DNA of 64,000 nucleotides from Rhodobacteraceae bacterium Alg231-04 (GTDB taxonomy: Bacteria; Pseudomonadota; Alphaproteobacteria; Rhodobacterales; Rhodobacteraceae): assembly GCA_900143635.1 (NCBI GenBank), contig FREY01000003.1, positions 449,220-513,219 on the forward strand, read 5' to 3'. The position numbers and the translations under genes are program-made. The notes beneath the pieces are model-generated. The model was not told the DNA's origin. It saw nothing but the letters and a program-made list of their open reading frames with translations, and did no database searches. Of the stretch, positions 24,823-33,801 are shown one piece after another (the stretch's first letter is position 1; each line of letters opens with the position of its first letter).

Positions 24823-26115
24823 TCACCGGTCCACCAAAAGACCACTGGGGACAGCCTCGGGAATACCCATGCGTCCGGCAACGGCGCTTTCGTCGGTCAG
24901 CGCGTTTAGAAAGGCGAGCAGATCGGCGATCGCAGCTTCGCGCAGGACTACCGGCGCCAGCTCATTGGCAGCGGCAATCCGGGCAGTTTCTTCGGTATCT
25001 TCCAGCGCGCGCCAGTCATCGGCCTCAAATCCGGGGAACACGGCTTGCGTCCGGTCATAGTCGTTCAATGCCTGCACAGGGTCCAGATGGTGGCGCAGCA
25101 TGGCGTCCAGCGTCGCATAGGCGCCGTTGTGACCGTAGGGCGCGGTCTGTGCCACATTGCGCAATGACGGTGTGCGGAACCGGTAGGCATCAGCCGGATC
25201 TCCGGTGACCCGCATCCGGCCTTCATCGCGGGCATGATTTTCAAACCGCGCCGCCTTGCCCGGCCCGATCTGCGGCAGGGCAATGGCGTGAAAGCCGTGG
25301 TCGGTCTGCAGCCAGCCGGAATGGCATCCAACGCAGCCCGCTGCGCCGTAGAACAACTGCTGCCCGCGCGCCGCCGCACTGGGCAAGGGCGCACCGCCGT
25401 TCATGGCGATATCAAAGGGGCTGGCATCCGCGCGCCATTCGAGCTGGACGAAGGCAGCAATGGCGTTGGATATGTCGGTGAAGCGGATGGGCGCGCCTTG
25501 CCCAATCACTCCGTCAAACCGGCTGCGATATTCAGGGATCTCTGCCACGCGGGCGGAAATCCGGTCCCAGGCACCGCCGCCACTGGACAGATGCCCCAAG
25601 CGCACGGCCTGCGAGACCTCATTCTCTGAATAATGTCCGGCCATTTCGTCTCCGGACAGCACCGGGAACATCGCCTGCGCCGACAACACCGAGTCAAATC
25701 CCGCCACCATCTCCTGTCCCAGCGGCGTGCGCATACCGCCGGGCTCGGCCGGATCGGCTTCCAGCCGGCCATCGTGGAACATGACGGTGAATTCCACCGC
25801 CCCAAGATTCCACAGAGCAGGCGCATTGCGCGGGATACGTTGTTCGGGCGGGTTCTGCGGGTCAGCTTTACGCGTGGGGCCCAGCCCTGTACCGCCCTCC
25901 CCGATTGCCAGCGACACCCCGTCCGAGGTGCCAAAGCGCGGATGGTGACAGGTCGCGCAGGAGATGTTGCGGTTGCCAGACAGGACCGGATCATAGAACA
26001 AGAGCTGCCCCAGTTCGGTCTGCGCCCTATCCACTGGCGCAAAGACCGGCCGCGGTCCGAGATCCTGCGCAGCGGCGACATTTGCCGCAAGCGTAAGTGT
26101 GAGTGCAAGCCTCAT
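24823..26115 (-). CDS. Di-heme cytochrome c peroxidase / MauG-family protein (copy 1)
   Basis: This 430-residue periplasmic protein has a signal peptide ([16 protein letters not shown]) and two heme c motifs, CATCH (53-57) and CVGCH (261-265), in the spacing of CcpA/MauG di-heme enzymes. IPRNAPALWNLG and FRTPSLRNVAQTAPYGHNGAYATLDAML are conserved family blocks. It would reduce peroxide or carry out a MauG-like oxidation with electrons from small cytochromes. Its ATG overlaps the mutarotase stop by 4 bp, so it is translated as part of the xylose operon. That placement is odd for a peroxidase. A paralogue with the same arrangement lies at 51565-52890. Confidence 0.9.
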   Translation of the reverse strand: MRLALTLTLAANVAAAQDLGPRPVFAPVDRAQTELGQLLFYDPVLSGNRNISCATCHHPRFGTSDGVSLAIGEGGTGLGPTRKADPQNPPEQRIPRNAPALWNLGAVEFTVMFHDGRLEADPAEPGGMRTPLGQEMVAGFDSVLSAQAMFPVLSGDEMAGHYSENEVSQAVRLGHLSSGGGAWDRISARVAEIPEYRSRFDGVIGQGAPIRFTDISNAIAAFVQLEWRADASPFDIAMNGGAPLPSAAARGQQLFYGAAGCVGCHSGWLQTDHGFHAIALPQIGPGKAARFENHARDEGRMRVTGDPADAYRFRTPSLRNVAQTAPYGHNGAYATLDAMLRHHLDPVQALNDYDRTQAVFPGFEADDWRALEDTEETARIAAANELAPVVLREAAIADLLAFLNALTDESAVAGRMGIPEAVPSGLLVDR

Positions 26116-27119
26116 TCCGGCACCTCCGAGAACTCCAGCCGCAGCTCCTGCTGGTAGGGTTGATCCGGGCTTATGATGACGGAAGGGAACTGCGCATTGT
26201 TCACCGCGTCCGGATAGCCCTGCGGTTCGATGCAAACGCCTGCGAAGGGTGCGAGGGTCTGTCCCGCCAGTGCGCCATCATGGGCGGCAAGGTGCTTTGC
26301 GGTGTAAATCTGCGCGCCGGGCTGATCTGAAAACACCCGCATGCGCAATCCGTTAGGCCCCTCCAATGCCGCCACCGGCAGCACCGGCGCCCGGTCCGCG
26401 TCAAAGCAGATGTTGATATCCACCCCCCGCTGTTGCGGGTCGAGGTCAGCCAGTGTTTCGCCCTGCCGGAAATCAAAGCGGGTGCCTGCAACATCACCCA
26501 CCGACCCGGTTGGAAGGCCTTCTGCATCCACAGGCAAATACCGGCTGGCAGCACTGGTGAGCCTATGCACGCATATATCCCCCCCGCCGACCAGATTATA
26601 GTAATTATGCTGGGCGAGACTGACCGGCGTGGGCCTGTCTGCCTCCGCCTGTATGGAATAGAACACCGAGTTTTCACCGAGGCTCACATACAGGCGAAAG
26701 GTGACCTCGCCGGGAAAACCGTTTTCACCGTGAGGAGACCGGTAGAACAGTGAGACCGCAGCCTCGCCTGCAGCCTCCATCTGCCAGAACCGATGGCTCA
26801 ACCCGCCAGCCCCGCCATGCAGAAGATTGCGGCCCTCGTTGGCGGGCAACAGCACCGCACCCCCCTCCAGCGAAAACCGCGCACCGCTGATGCGGTTGGC
26901 GACCCGGCCTGCAATTGCACCAAGGTAGAACGGGTTGTCCAGATAGGCGCGCGGATCCTGATATCCAAGCACGACCGGCACCTGCCGCCCCCGGTGCGCC
27001 ACACGCAGATCACGGGTGGCGGCACCAAAATTCAGCAAAGACAGGGAAAGCCCACCTTTGATCAGCCGGGCCTCCTGCAGCCCGCCGCCGTGATCGATGA
27101 TCCGGGTTCTGTCAGACAA
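26112..27119 (-). CDS. galM: Aldose 1-epimerase (mutarotase), copy 1
   Basis: This 335-residue protein is a GalM-type mutarotase interconverting alpha and beta anomers of aldoses. The substrate-binding [13 protein letters not shown], catalytic His in [10 protein letters not shown] and catalytic Glu in [14 protein letters not shown] are present. No signal peptide is seen. It starts 8 bp before the stop of the upstream xylulokinase/isomerase relic and overlaps the peroxidase start by 4 bp. Because the upstream gene is a relic, the mutarotase would serve imported xylose whose catabolism must occur elsewhere. Confidence 0.93.
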   Translation of the reverse strand: MSDRTRIIDHGGGLQEARLIKGGLSLSLLNFGAATRDLRVAHRGRQVPVVLGYQDPRAYLDNPFYLGAIAGRVANRISGARFSLEGGAVLLPANEGRNLLHGGAGGLSHRFWQMEAAGEAAVSLFYRSPHGENGFPGEVTFRLYVSLGENSVFYSIQAEADRPTPVSLAQHNYYNLVGGGDICVHRLTSAASRYLPVDAEGLPTGSVGDVAGTRFDFRQGETLADLDPQQRGVDINICFDADRAPVLPVAALEGPNGLRMRVFSDQPGAQIYTAKHLAAHDGALAGQTLAPFAGVCIEPQGYPDAVNNAQFPSVIISPDQPYQQELRLEFSEVPE

Positions 27120-27570
27120 AACGGTTCACCAAGTTTTCCAGATATGCCTGCTTGCCCGAAGGCGGGTTGGGGTTAATGCCTTCCGCGTCGACCATGGCTG
27201 CAATCTCGTTCAGATTGCGGGTGTTCTCGGCGAAGTCCGCGCCTTCGGGGCCTACGTCGGCATCACGGAAGCAATAATTGGGCACACCCAGCAGCTGGAA
27301 CACTTCAAAAGCCACATCGGCCTTCCGCTTGGCCGCTTCCATTGTGTTGGTGAACCACGGGTGCTCAAAAGTCAGCCCGCCAAGGAGATCACCGCCGGGC
27401 GCAACGGTATGAGAGGTTTTCGGGCGGGCCGTAACGCGCGCCGCTGGCCGGGTATCGAGCCACTCGATGCAGGGACGCATAACCTTTCCGGCAGAGTCCG
27501 GCATAGCCGCCCGTGCCTCAGCCAATAAGGTCCGCAGCACCAAGGTGCCATGATCCAGCCCCAGATACAT
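27112..27570 (-). pseudogene. Relic ORF made of xylulokinase (xylB) and xylose isomerase (xylA) fragments
   Basis: The 152-codon open frame is a mosaic. Residues 1-16 ([16 protein letters not shown]) match a xylulokinase N-terminus. Residues ~24-43 ([20 protein letters not shown]) match the xylulokinase RPxIxWxDxR region normally ~100 residues in. Residues ~55-122 ([39 protein letters not shown]) match xylose isomerase from about position 40. The end ([15 protein letters not shown]) matches the isomerase C-terminus, so ~300 residues are missing between. All joints are in frame. A good ribosome site (GGGGAGA) and an upstream ROK-type operator remain. Neither enzyme can work. It may survive for translational coupling to galM, or be a recent decay product. 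Confidence 0.75.
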
Positions 27571-27617
27571 ATCCAATCTCCCCACACATGTCGGCACCAC
27601 GGTCCCGCATATCGTTA

Positions 27618-27640
27618 TTTATTTTGATTTCCAAAATAAA
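27618..27640. promoter_or_regulatory. ROK (XylR-like) operator upstream of relic-galM-peroxidase operon
   Basis: A perfect 9-bp inverted repeat, TTTATTTTG (27618-27626) and CAAAATAAA (27632-27640), with spacer ATTTC. It lies 48 bp upstream of the relic's start codon. It matches in arm sequence and spacing the repeat at 21960-21984 between xylF and the ROK gene, so both are likely bound by the same repressor. Confidence 0.72.
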
Positions 27641-27819
27641 CAGAACACATCAACCCTGTCAATCTGTCCGGCATCACCACGAAGGGCTCCCGACGCAAAG
27701 GTTCGGCTCCGTCGCGGGTGCAGAGGGAAACCGGGATGATTGCACAGGATCGCCCTCTCAACCAAAGCGGGCCGTTGCTACGATAAGAAGGCAAGTGTCC
27801 AAGCCCCGGCGCTGACAAA

Positions 27820-29016
27820 CTATGCTTGCGGTTCGCCAATCCGGCTAGCCTGACTGGACCGGGACCAGACAACCGGCACCTCCAACGGTCCACGAAACGC
27901 CCAGCCGCCAAAGGAAACGTCTCCGGACAGTTGCAGGTCCGGCAGGCGCGCAAACAAAAGGGGCATGGCGACCTCGGCTATCAAGGCTTTTGACGCCCAG
28001 GCTCCGGCGCAGAAATGCGGCCCCGCCCCAAAGGATATCGCCGCGCGGGTGTCCCGGTGGATGTCAAAATCATCCGCTGCGCTGAACACCCGTTCATCCC
28101 GGTTGCCGGACCCGAACATCAAAAAGGCCTTACTGTCGGCGGCGATGTCATAACCATGCAAGCGATGGTCCCGCGCCACCCTGCGTGGCGACATGCCGAT
28201 GGGGGACATCCAACGGACGTATTCCTCGAAGGCCTGAAGCCAGCCCACCCGGCCGTCCAGCACATCCTGCAGCTGCGTTGGATGGGTCAGCAGGGCCCAG
28301 GCGAGCCCGGCTATGGCATCGCGCGGTTCGTTCTGGCCACCCGAAATCGCCAGCTTAATATTGGCGCGCACCTGATCATCCGGCAATCCGGCCTGCCGCA
28401 TGACGGCCAGCAGGGACGGATCCAGCGAGGCGTCGGCAGCTGGGATCATCCGGGTGATATGTCGATCAATCAGGGCCGTGCATTCATGGCAATTGGCCTC
28501 TATCGCGGGATCCCCCGCATAGTTCGAACAACCGTCGATCATCCCCTGGCTAACCCGGTCCAGATCAGCGGCCGCCATCTCGGTCAAGCCGGTGATATGT
28601 TTGAGCGCCTCAGCTGACACCGGCATAGCGAAATCCCGCACCAGATCGCCGGACCCGCGGGGGGCAAGATCGTCCAAAATCTGCCCGGTTGCATCGCGAA
28701 ATTTCTGAACCCAGTGCTGCTTGACTGTTTTGGGTGAGACCGTCGGAAAAATTGCCCGGCGCTCTGCCTTATGGGCCGCACCGTCCTTGCGCATCATGTT
28801 TTCACCCATGAGCAGGGTCATCAGCCCGCCCGGCTGATCAGAGGAAAAGACATCGATCTTTTTCTCCTGTTCGAAAATGTCGTCGCGCCGGGTGATCAAC
28901 AACGCATCCAGCTGAGGCACATAGACAACCGGGGCCATGATCCGCATCCGCGCCAAATCAGGATAGGGATCCTGCCAAAAGGCCTTTGGGTCGATCTCAT
29001 ATACCGGCGGCTGCAT
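27820..29016 (-). CDS. Cytochrome P450
   Basis: This 398-residue soluble bacterial P450 has ExxR (Glu265-Arg268) and the heme loop FGAGPHFCAG with Cys336 as thiolate ligand. The I-helix, normally (A/G)GxD/E-T, reads ISGGQNEPR (224-232), without the conserved threonine. This variant recurs in a group of proteobacterial P450s of unknown substrate. No ferredoxin or ferredoxin reductase gene is adjacent, so redox partners come from elsewhere. It appears monocistronic; about 250 bp separate it from both neighbours. Substrate unknown. Confidence 0.92.
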   Translation of the reverse strand: MQPPVYEIDPKAFWQDPYPDLARMRIMAPVVYVPQLDALLITRRDDIFEQEKKIDVFSSDQPGGLMTLLMGENMMRKDGAAHKAERRAIFPTVSPKTVKQHWVQKFRDATGQILDDLAPRGSGDLVRDFAMPVSAEALKHITGLTEMAAADLDRVSQGMIDGCSNYAGDPAIEANCHECTALIDRHITRMIPAADASLDPSLLAVMRQAGLPDDQVRANIKLAISGGQNEPRDAIAGLAWALLTHPTQLQDVLDGRVGWLQAFEEYVRWMSPIGMSPRRVARDHRLHGYDIAADSKAFLMFGSGNRDERVFSAADDFDIHRDTRAAISFGAGPHFCAGAWASKALIAEVAMPLLFARLPDLQLSGDVSFGGWAFRGPLEVPVVWSRSSQASRIGEPQA

Positions 29017-29270
29017 GGGTCATCCTGTTGTTGCGTCAACACGAAGCGAGTGTCCCCGCCCTCTGCACCATGTCAACACAAGGCTTCGGGCTGGCACCAA
29101 CCTCGGCAATAGCTGCGCACAGATCTGCCGACCCTAGCATCTTATCGGCGCAACCACACATTGCGGCGCCTGACGCACGACAGCCGGGCACCCAGCACTG
29201 GTCAAAGACCTACCGTGCGTCTCAGCCGAGTTCTGGGCTGTCTTGCCCAGAGGAACGGAAGACTGGATGA

Positions 29271-30188
29271 TCAGTAGATCTTGGGCACGTAGAGTTCGTC
29301 CGGCAGCACCTGGCGTTCGTATTCCGGATTGTAATTGCGATCCGGCAGAGAGACCTTTTCGTTATCCACATCCTTGTATGGGATCTTCGACAGCATGTGT
29401 TCGATGCAGTTCAGGCGCTCGCGTTTTTTGTCATTGCCTTCAACGATATACCATGGTGCTTCGGGAATGTTGGCGCGGGCAAACATTTCTTCCTTGGCCT
29501 TGGTGTACTGCTCCCAGCGGATGCGGCTCTCCAGATCCATCGGCGACAGTTTCCACTGTTTCATCGGGTCATGAATGCGCATCATGAACCGCAGCTGCTG
29601 TTCTTCATCGGTGATCGAGAACCAGTATTTCAGCAGAATAATGCCCGAGCGGACCAGCATGCGTTCAAATTCCGGAACGTCCTGGAAAAACTGTTCGACC
29701 TGATTGTCATCAGCAAAGCCCATCACTCGCTCGACACCGGCACGGTTGTACCAGGAACGGTCAAAAAACACCATTTCGCCGCCCGCCGGCAGATGCGGCA
29801 CATAGCGTTGGAAATACCACTGGCTTTGTTCACGTCGCGACGGGGCCGGCAGGGCCACGACACGGGCGACACGCGGGTTCAGACGTTGGGTGATCCGCTT
29901 GATCACACCGCCCTTGCCAGCAGAATCCCGCCCCTCCATGATCACACAGACCTTGGCACCGGTGGACTGCACCCAGTCCTGCACCTTGATCAGCTCTGCC
30001 TGCAGCCGCAGAAGATTGCGGAAATATACCTGCCGGTCCAGCATCTCGGGGTGTTGTGCGCGGTAAATTTTGCGCAGCTCCATCGACAGCATCGGCTCGG
30101 CGAATTCAATCTCGATGTCTTCGTCCAGCGTATCCTGCAGCTCTGCTTCAAGCCATTCAAGGGAGGTTGTTTCGTGTTCGCTGGTCAA
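29271..30188 (-). CDS. ppk2: Polyphosphate kinase 2
   Basis: This 305-residue protein is a PPK2-family kinase that transfers phosphate between polyphosphate and nucleotides in the cytoplasm. Walker A GRDSAGKGG starts at 86, and the DRSWYNR motif (143-149, within FFDRSWYNRAGVERVMGF) is Walker B. The lid-module lysine/arginine region RRIREWEQ-like (ESRIRWEQYTKAKEEMF) is present. A single domain of ~300 residues fits class I PPK2 with a short N-terminal extension. No ribosome-site ambiguity. It is isolated from its neighbours. Confidence 0.93.
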   Translation of the reverse strand: MTSEHETTSLEWLEAELQDTLDEDIEIEFAEPMLSMELRKIYRAQHPEMLDRQVYFRNLLRLQAELIKVQDWVQSTGAKVCVIMEGRDSAGKGGVIKRITQRLNPRVARVVALPAPSRREQSQWYFQRYVPHLPAGGEMVFFDRSWYNRAGVERVMGFADDNQVEQFFQDVPEFERMLVRSGIILLKYWFSITDEEQQLRFMMRIHDPMKQWKLSPMDLESRIRWEQYTKAKEEMFARANIPEAPWYIVEGNDKKRERLNCIEHMLSKIPYKDVDNEKVSLPDRNYNPEYERQVLPDELYVPKIY

Positions 30189-30420
30189 AGGGCTACTCCT
30201 TAAAGGTTTCTGACAGGAGCCGCCAAGCTAGCGACTCTGCATGACAAAATGGTGTCAGCCCGAGGCGCGAATGTGCGGATGGGGAAATGCACGCGCTGGC
30301 GCGGCGCGGCGGGCCTGCCCATAGGGGAACGGAAATCGCCGGGAGGTGCAAGGGCAATCGGCACGGCAAGCGGCATTCTGCAAACAGTTCGCTCAGACGC
30401 TCAGATGCTGAGCAGCACCA

Positions 30421-32340
30421 TCAGCCGGTTCGGTCAGATCGGGGCACACGCAACACCCCGGCAGGCGGCAATGTGCCCGGGCTGCACTCAACCGGGCGGT
30501 CCGTGTGATTGAACCAGAACTCCTCGGATGCCGTGCAGCGCCGCCGCACCCCGGCTGGCATAGTCTGGATAGGCACCCCTGCCGCCTTGCAAAGCTGGTG
30601 CACCAGGCGGTCCAATCCAGCGGAGTCCAGCCAGCCGGCGCAATAGCTCTGGTGCCCGGCTTGCACGGCAACCGGCGCGCCTTGATCTGTTTCCAGAAAC
30701 GCGGCGGTCGCGCCTTCCAGCTCTTCCAGATAGCCGGTGACGGCGCCGCCTCCCCGCAGTGGAACGGGCATATCCGGGCGCAGGCTTTGCACGCGCGACA
30801 CGGTTACATCCAGCCCCGGCAAGGCCGGGGGCAGCGGATCGGGGATGGAGAAATGTCCATCCCGCGCCCCGGAACGCGGCCCATGCAACACCTGTGCATT
30901 GCTTGCAGCCAGCGCCGCCTTCAGGTCCTGCCGCAAGTGCATCAGCCCCGGTGCCAGAACCAGTTTTCGGTCGGAAAAGTTGCGTGCCGTGGGCGGCAGA
31001 ATATCCACCGACAAACCAGCCCGGCGCAGCGCCTTGTAGTGTTCAAACACCAGAGAAAAATAGCTGAGCCCCGCCCCATGCGGCTGCGTGGCCCAGGCCC
31101 ATTCCGCATCATAATCGAAAATCAGCGCTACCGGAGCTGCCCAGGGTTGCACATCCGGTGTCTCGGCCAGCTCCTCTGCGACCTGTTGTGCCTCCCCCAT
31201 GCCCGGCGCGTCTTTGCTGTCCGGGCGCAGCAGGCCTGCGTGCATCTGCTCCTGCGCAAAGGGCGCCTGCCGCCAGCGGAAGTAACACACGGCCTCGGCC
31301 CCATGGGCAAAGGCCTCCCAGCTCCACAAGCGAACCATGCCCGGCAGTGGTGCCGGATTGTAGGGGGCCCAGTTCACCGGGCCGGGCTGCTGCTCCATTA
31401 CCCACCAGCGGCCCTTGCCGACCGCACGATAGAGATCATGGTGGAAGGCCTGAAAATCGGGATCTCCCTGCCGCGCATAGGCGCGCTGGTGGTCTGCATC
31501 TGCACCAACCCGGTCTTCAAGAAAGCCGAGCGGATAGCTGTCCCAGCTGGCGATCTCCAGATCATCGCCGACCTTGTAGTGGTCGAAATCAGTGATCCGG
31601 CCCATGTAATTGTGGGCAATGGGAACCGAAGTGTATGCGCGCAGGATGTCCACCTGCGCGCGGTTGTATCGCACCACCTGATCGGACGAAAAGCGCCGGA
31701 AGGCCAGACCATGCGCCGGATTGGGTTCGGTGACAGTCAGATTGGGCAGGCCAATCTGATCGAAACGGTTATACTCCATCGACCAGAAGATATTGCCCCA
31801 GGCCGTGTTCAGCGCTGCAATGTCACCGTCAAACTGACCCCTTAGCCAATCCTGAAATGCCACGCGGGCGGCATCTGAATAGCTGATGGTGGTGTCATGA
31901 CAGCCGTATTCATTGTCCGTCTGCCATGCGGCCACATGGGCGTTCCGGCCATAGCGCTCTGCCATCAGCCGCACGATGCGGCGGCTTTCCTCAAGATAGC
32001 CTGCGTGGCTGAAACAATAGTGGCGCCGCGAGCCAAATCCGCGCGGACGGCCCTCGGCATCCACCGCAAACATCTCCGGGTGCTTGTCGGCCATCCAGCG
32101 CGGCGGTGTCGCCGTGGGCGTGCCCAGAACCACCTTCAGCCCCGCCTGCCCCAGCACCTCGATCGCGCGATCAAGCCAGTCAAAGCGCAAATCGCCCGGT
32201 GTGGGCTCCAGCCGCGACCAGGCAAATTCGCCGATGCGGACCCAGGTGAGGCCAGCATCCACCATTCGGCGCGCGTCCTCGGCCCAGATCGCCTCTGGCC
32301 AGTGTTCGGGGTAATAACAGGTGCCAAGCGTGCGCTGCAT
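30421..32340 (-). CDS. Beta-galactosidase, GH42
   Basis: This 639-residue cytoplasmic enzyme is a family 42 beta-galactosidase. The N-terminal TIM barrel carries the acid/base Glu144 (WQTDNEYG) and nucleophile Glu316 (WWVMEQQPGPVNW). The trimerisation and small C-terminal beta domains follow (FDYDAEWAW; then about 560-639). Length is normal for GH42. It would release galactose from beta-galactosides such as lactose or galactosylglycerol. It is the last gene of the galactoside operon, starting 14 nt after the lactonase gene, and its product feeds the De Ley-Doudoroff genes upstream. Confidence 0.93.
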   Translation of the reverse strand: MQRTLGTCYYPEHWPEAIWAEDARRMVDAGLTWVRIGEFAWSRLEPTPGDLRFDWLDRAIEVLGQAGLKVVLGTPTATPPRWMADKHPEMFAVDAEGRPRGFGSRRHYCFSHAGYLEESRRIVRLMAERYGRNAHVAAWQTDNEYGCHDTTISYSDAARVAFQDWLRGQFDGDIAALNTAWGNIFWSMEYNRFDQIGLPNLTVTEPNPAHGLAFRRFSSDQVVRYNRAQVDILRAYTSVPIAHNYMGRITDFDHYKVGDDLEIASWDSYPLGFLEDRVGADADHQRAYARQGDPDFQAFHHDLYRAVGKGRWWVMEQQPGPVNWAPYNPAPLPGMVRLWSWEAFAHGAEAVCYFRWRQAPFAQEQMHAGLLRPDSKDAPGMGEAQQVAEELAETPDVQPWAAPVALIFDYDAEWAWATQPHGAGLSYFSLVFEHYKALRRAGLSVDILPPTARNFSDRKLVLAPGLMHLRQDLKAALAASNAQVLHGPRSGARDGHFSIPDPLPPALPGLDVTVSRVQSLRPDMPVPLRGGGAVTGYLEELEGATAAFLETDQGAPVAVQAGHQSYCAGWLDSAGLDRLVHQLCKAAGVPIQTMPAGVRRRCTASEEFWFNHTDRPVECSPGTLPPAGVLRVPRSDRTG

Positions 32341-32354
32341 GGGGCGTCTTTCTC

Positions 32355-33197
32355 TTACAGAATAACCTGATGTTCGCGCTGCCCGCGCGCATCGGTTGCA
32401 ATCTTGAACGTCTGGCCAGCAGGTGTCGGCAAGCCGCCATCTGCCGCCGTGGTCACAAACAGCGTGCTCAGATCAGCGCCGCCAAAGGCCGGACAGGACG
32501 CCTGCGGTGTGGGCACCGGATAGGTCGCCAGCAGCGTGCCGTCAGCATCATAACAGGCCACGCGAGAGGCACCCCATTGCGCATTCCACAGGTTGCCCGC
32601 CGCATCGACCACAGCGCCGTCCACGCCGAAGTCTTCGCCGCTGACATCCAGAAACACCTCAGGCGCGCCATAGGGCCAGCCGTGATCCGGGTCCAGGAGC
32701 TGACGATAGATCACGCCGCGTTTGGTATCGGTCCAATAGGCGCAGGAGCGATCGGGGGCAAAACAGATCGCGTTGGAGATGGTGATGCCGCCATAAAGCC
32801 TGCGTAATTCGCCGCGGTAATAGCGATAGATCGCCCCGGCGCCTTTTTCGGCGTTGATCCCCATGGTGCCGGTCCAAAAGCCACCCCAAGGGTCGGCCCG
32901 CCCGTCATTCGAGCGGGTCACGGGGTCATCCGCCTCCAGATCAATCAGATGCGCACGCTCACCCGTCGCGATATCAAACCGCCACAGCGCATTGGCACTG
33001 GCTATCACCAGCGTATCGCGATCCACCCAACCCGCGGCCGAGACATAATCGTCGAAGGCCCAGCTGCGCTCTTGCCCGTCCTCGACGGTCAGCAGCGTCT
33101 TGCCAAGGATATCAAACCAGAACAGCTGCTGGCGCTCTGGATGCCAGAGCGGGCCCTCGCCCAACGCGCAGGTGGTTGCGCTGAAAACCTCAGCCAT
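32355..33197 (-). CDS. SMP-30/gluconolactonase-family sugar lactonase
   Basis: This 280-residue six-bladed beta-propeller belongs to the SMP-30/regucalcin family. The metal ligands are visible: Glu14 (LGEGPLW), Asn142 (TISNAIC) and Asp193 (FGVDGAV), with the substrate-side SNDGRADPWGGFWTG. It would hydrolyse an aldonolactone. In this operon galactono-lactone is expected. ATG 33197 gives the canonical short N-terminus and overlaps the aldolase stop by 8 bp; longer starts run inside that gene. Comparable lactonases act on arabinono-lactone too. Confidence 0.9.
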   Translation of the reverse strand: MAEVFSATTCALGEGPLWHPERQQLFWFDILGKTLLTVEDGQERSWAFDDYVSAAGWVDRDTLVIASANALWRFDIATGERAHLIDLEADDPVTRSNDGRADPWGGFWTGTMGINAEKGAGAIYRYYRGELRRLYGGITISNAICFAPDRSCAYWTDTKRGVIYRQLLDPDHGWPYGAPEVFLDVSGEDFGVDGAVVDAAGNLWNAQWGASRVACYDADGTLLATYPVPTPQASCPAFGGADLSTLFVTTAADGGLPTPAGQTFKIATDARGQREHQVIL

Positions 33198-33801
33198 CGG
33201 CGAAGGCTTTGTCGTAGGCAGCGACTGTGGCGGCGGCGTGAACCTCCATCTGATCGGCGGTGATGCCCGGATGATAAAGGCTGGAGCCCATGCCAAAGCC
33301 GGTGATGCCGGCGTTCTTCCAAACGAGGAAATCATCCGGCCCGACACCACCCACGGCAAAGGTTTCAGCCTCGGTTGGCAGCACGGCTTTCAGCGCCTTG
33401 AACCCGTCGAGGCCCAGTTTGAAGGCCGGGAAGAACTTCAGCCCGTCGGCACCTGCGCGCAAAGCGGCAAAACACTCCGTCGCGGTGAAAACACCGGGGT
33501 AGGACAGCATGCCTGCGGCCTTGGTGGCGGCAATCACATCCGGGTTGGCATCGGGTGAGACCACCATCCGCGCGCCGATGGAGGCAAGCCGCTCGACATT
33601 TTTAACGCTCAGCACCGTGCCGGCCCCGATGGTGGCGCGGGTTCCTGCGTGTTCGATCATCATGGCGATGCTGTCGAACGGATCGGGAGAATTCAGCGGT
33701 ACTTCGATCTTTGTGATGCCTGCGCCGATCAGCGCGTCGGTCATAGCGCAGGCTTCCGGCGGGGTGATCCCACGCAGGATGGCGATGATATTGCGGGTCA
33801 T
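33190..33801 (-). CDS. dgoA: 2-dehydro-3-deoxy-6-phosphogalactonate aldolase
   Basis: This 203-residue class I aldolase of the KDPG/KDPGal family has IAILRGITPPEA at the start, Glu33 in IEVPLNSPDP, and the Schiff-base Lys122 in GLKFFPA. The IEVPLNSPDP stretch is typical of the galactonate-specific branch. It splits KDPGal to pyruvate and glyceraldehyde 3-phosphate. It overlaps the kinase gene by 4 bp and the lactonase gene by 8 bp. Confidence 0.93.
   Translation of the reverse strand: MTRNIIAILRGITPPEACAMTDALIGAGITKIEVPLNSPDPFDSIAMMIEHAGTRATIGAGTVLSVKNVERLASIGARMVVSPDANPDVIAATKAAGMLSYPGVFTATECFAALRAGADGLKFFPAFKLGLDGFKALKAVLPTEAETFAVGGVGPDDFLVWKNAGITGFGMGSSLYHPGITADQMEVHAAATVAAYDKAFADG

Noticed and set aside
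27112-27570. Reading the relic as a normal xylose isomerase or xylulokinase
   Set aside because: Length is 152 codons instead of about 440 or 480, and neither enzyme's active site is complete.
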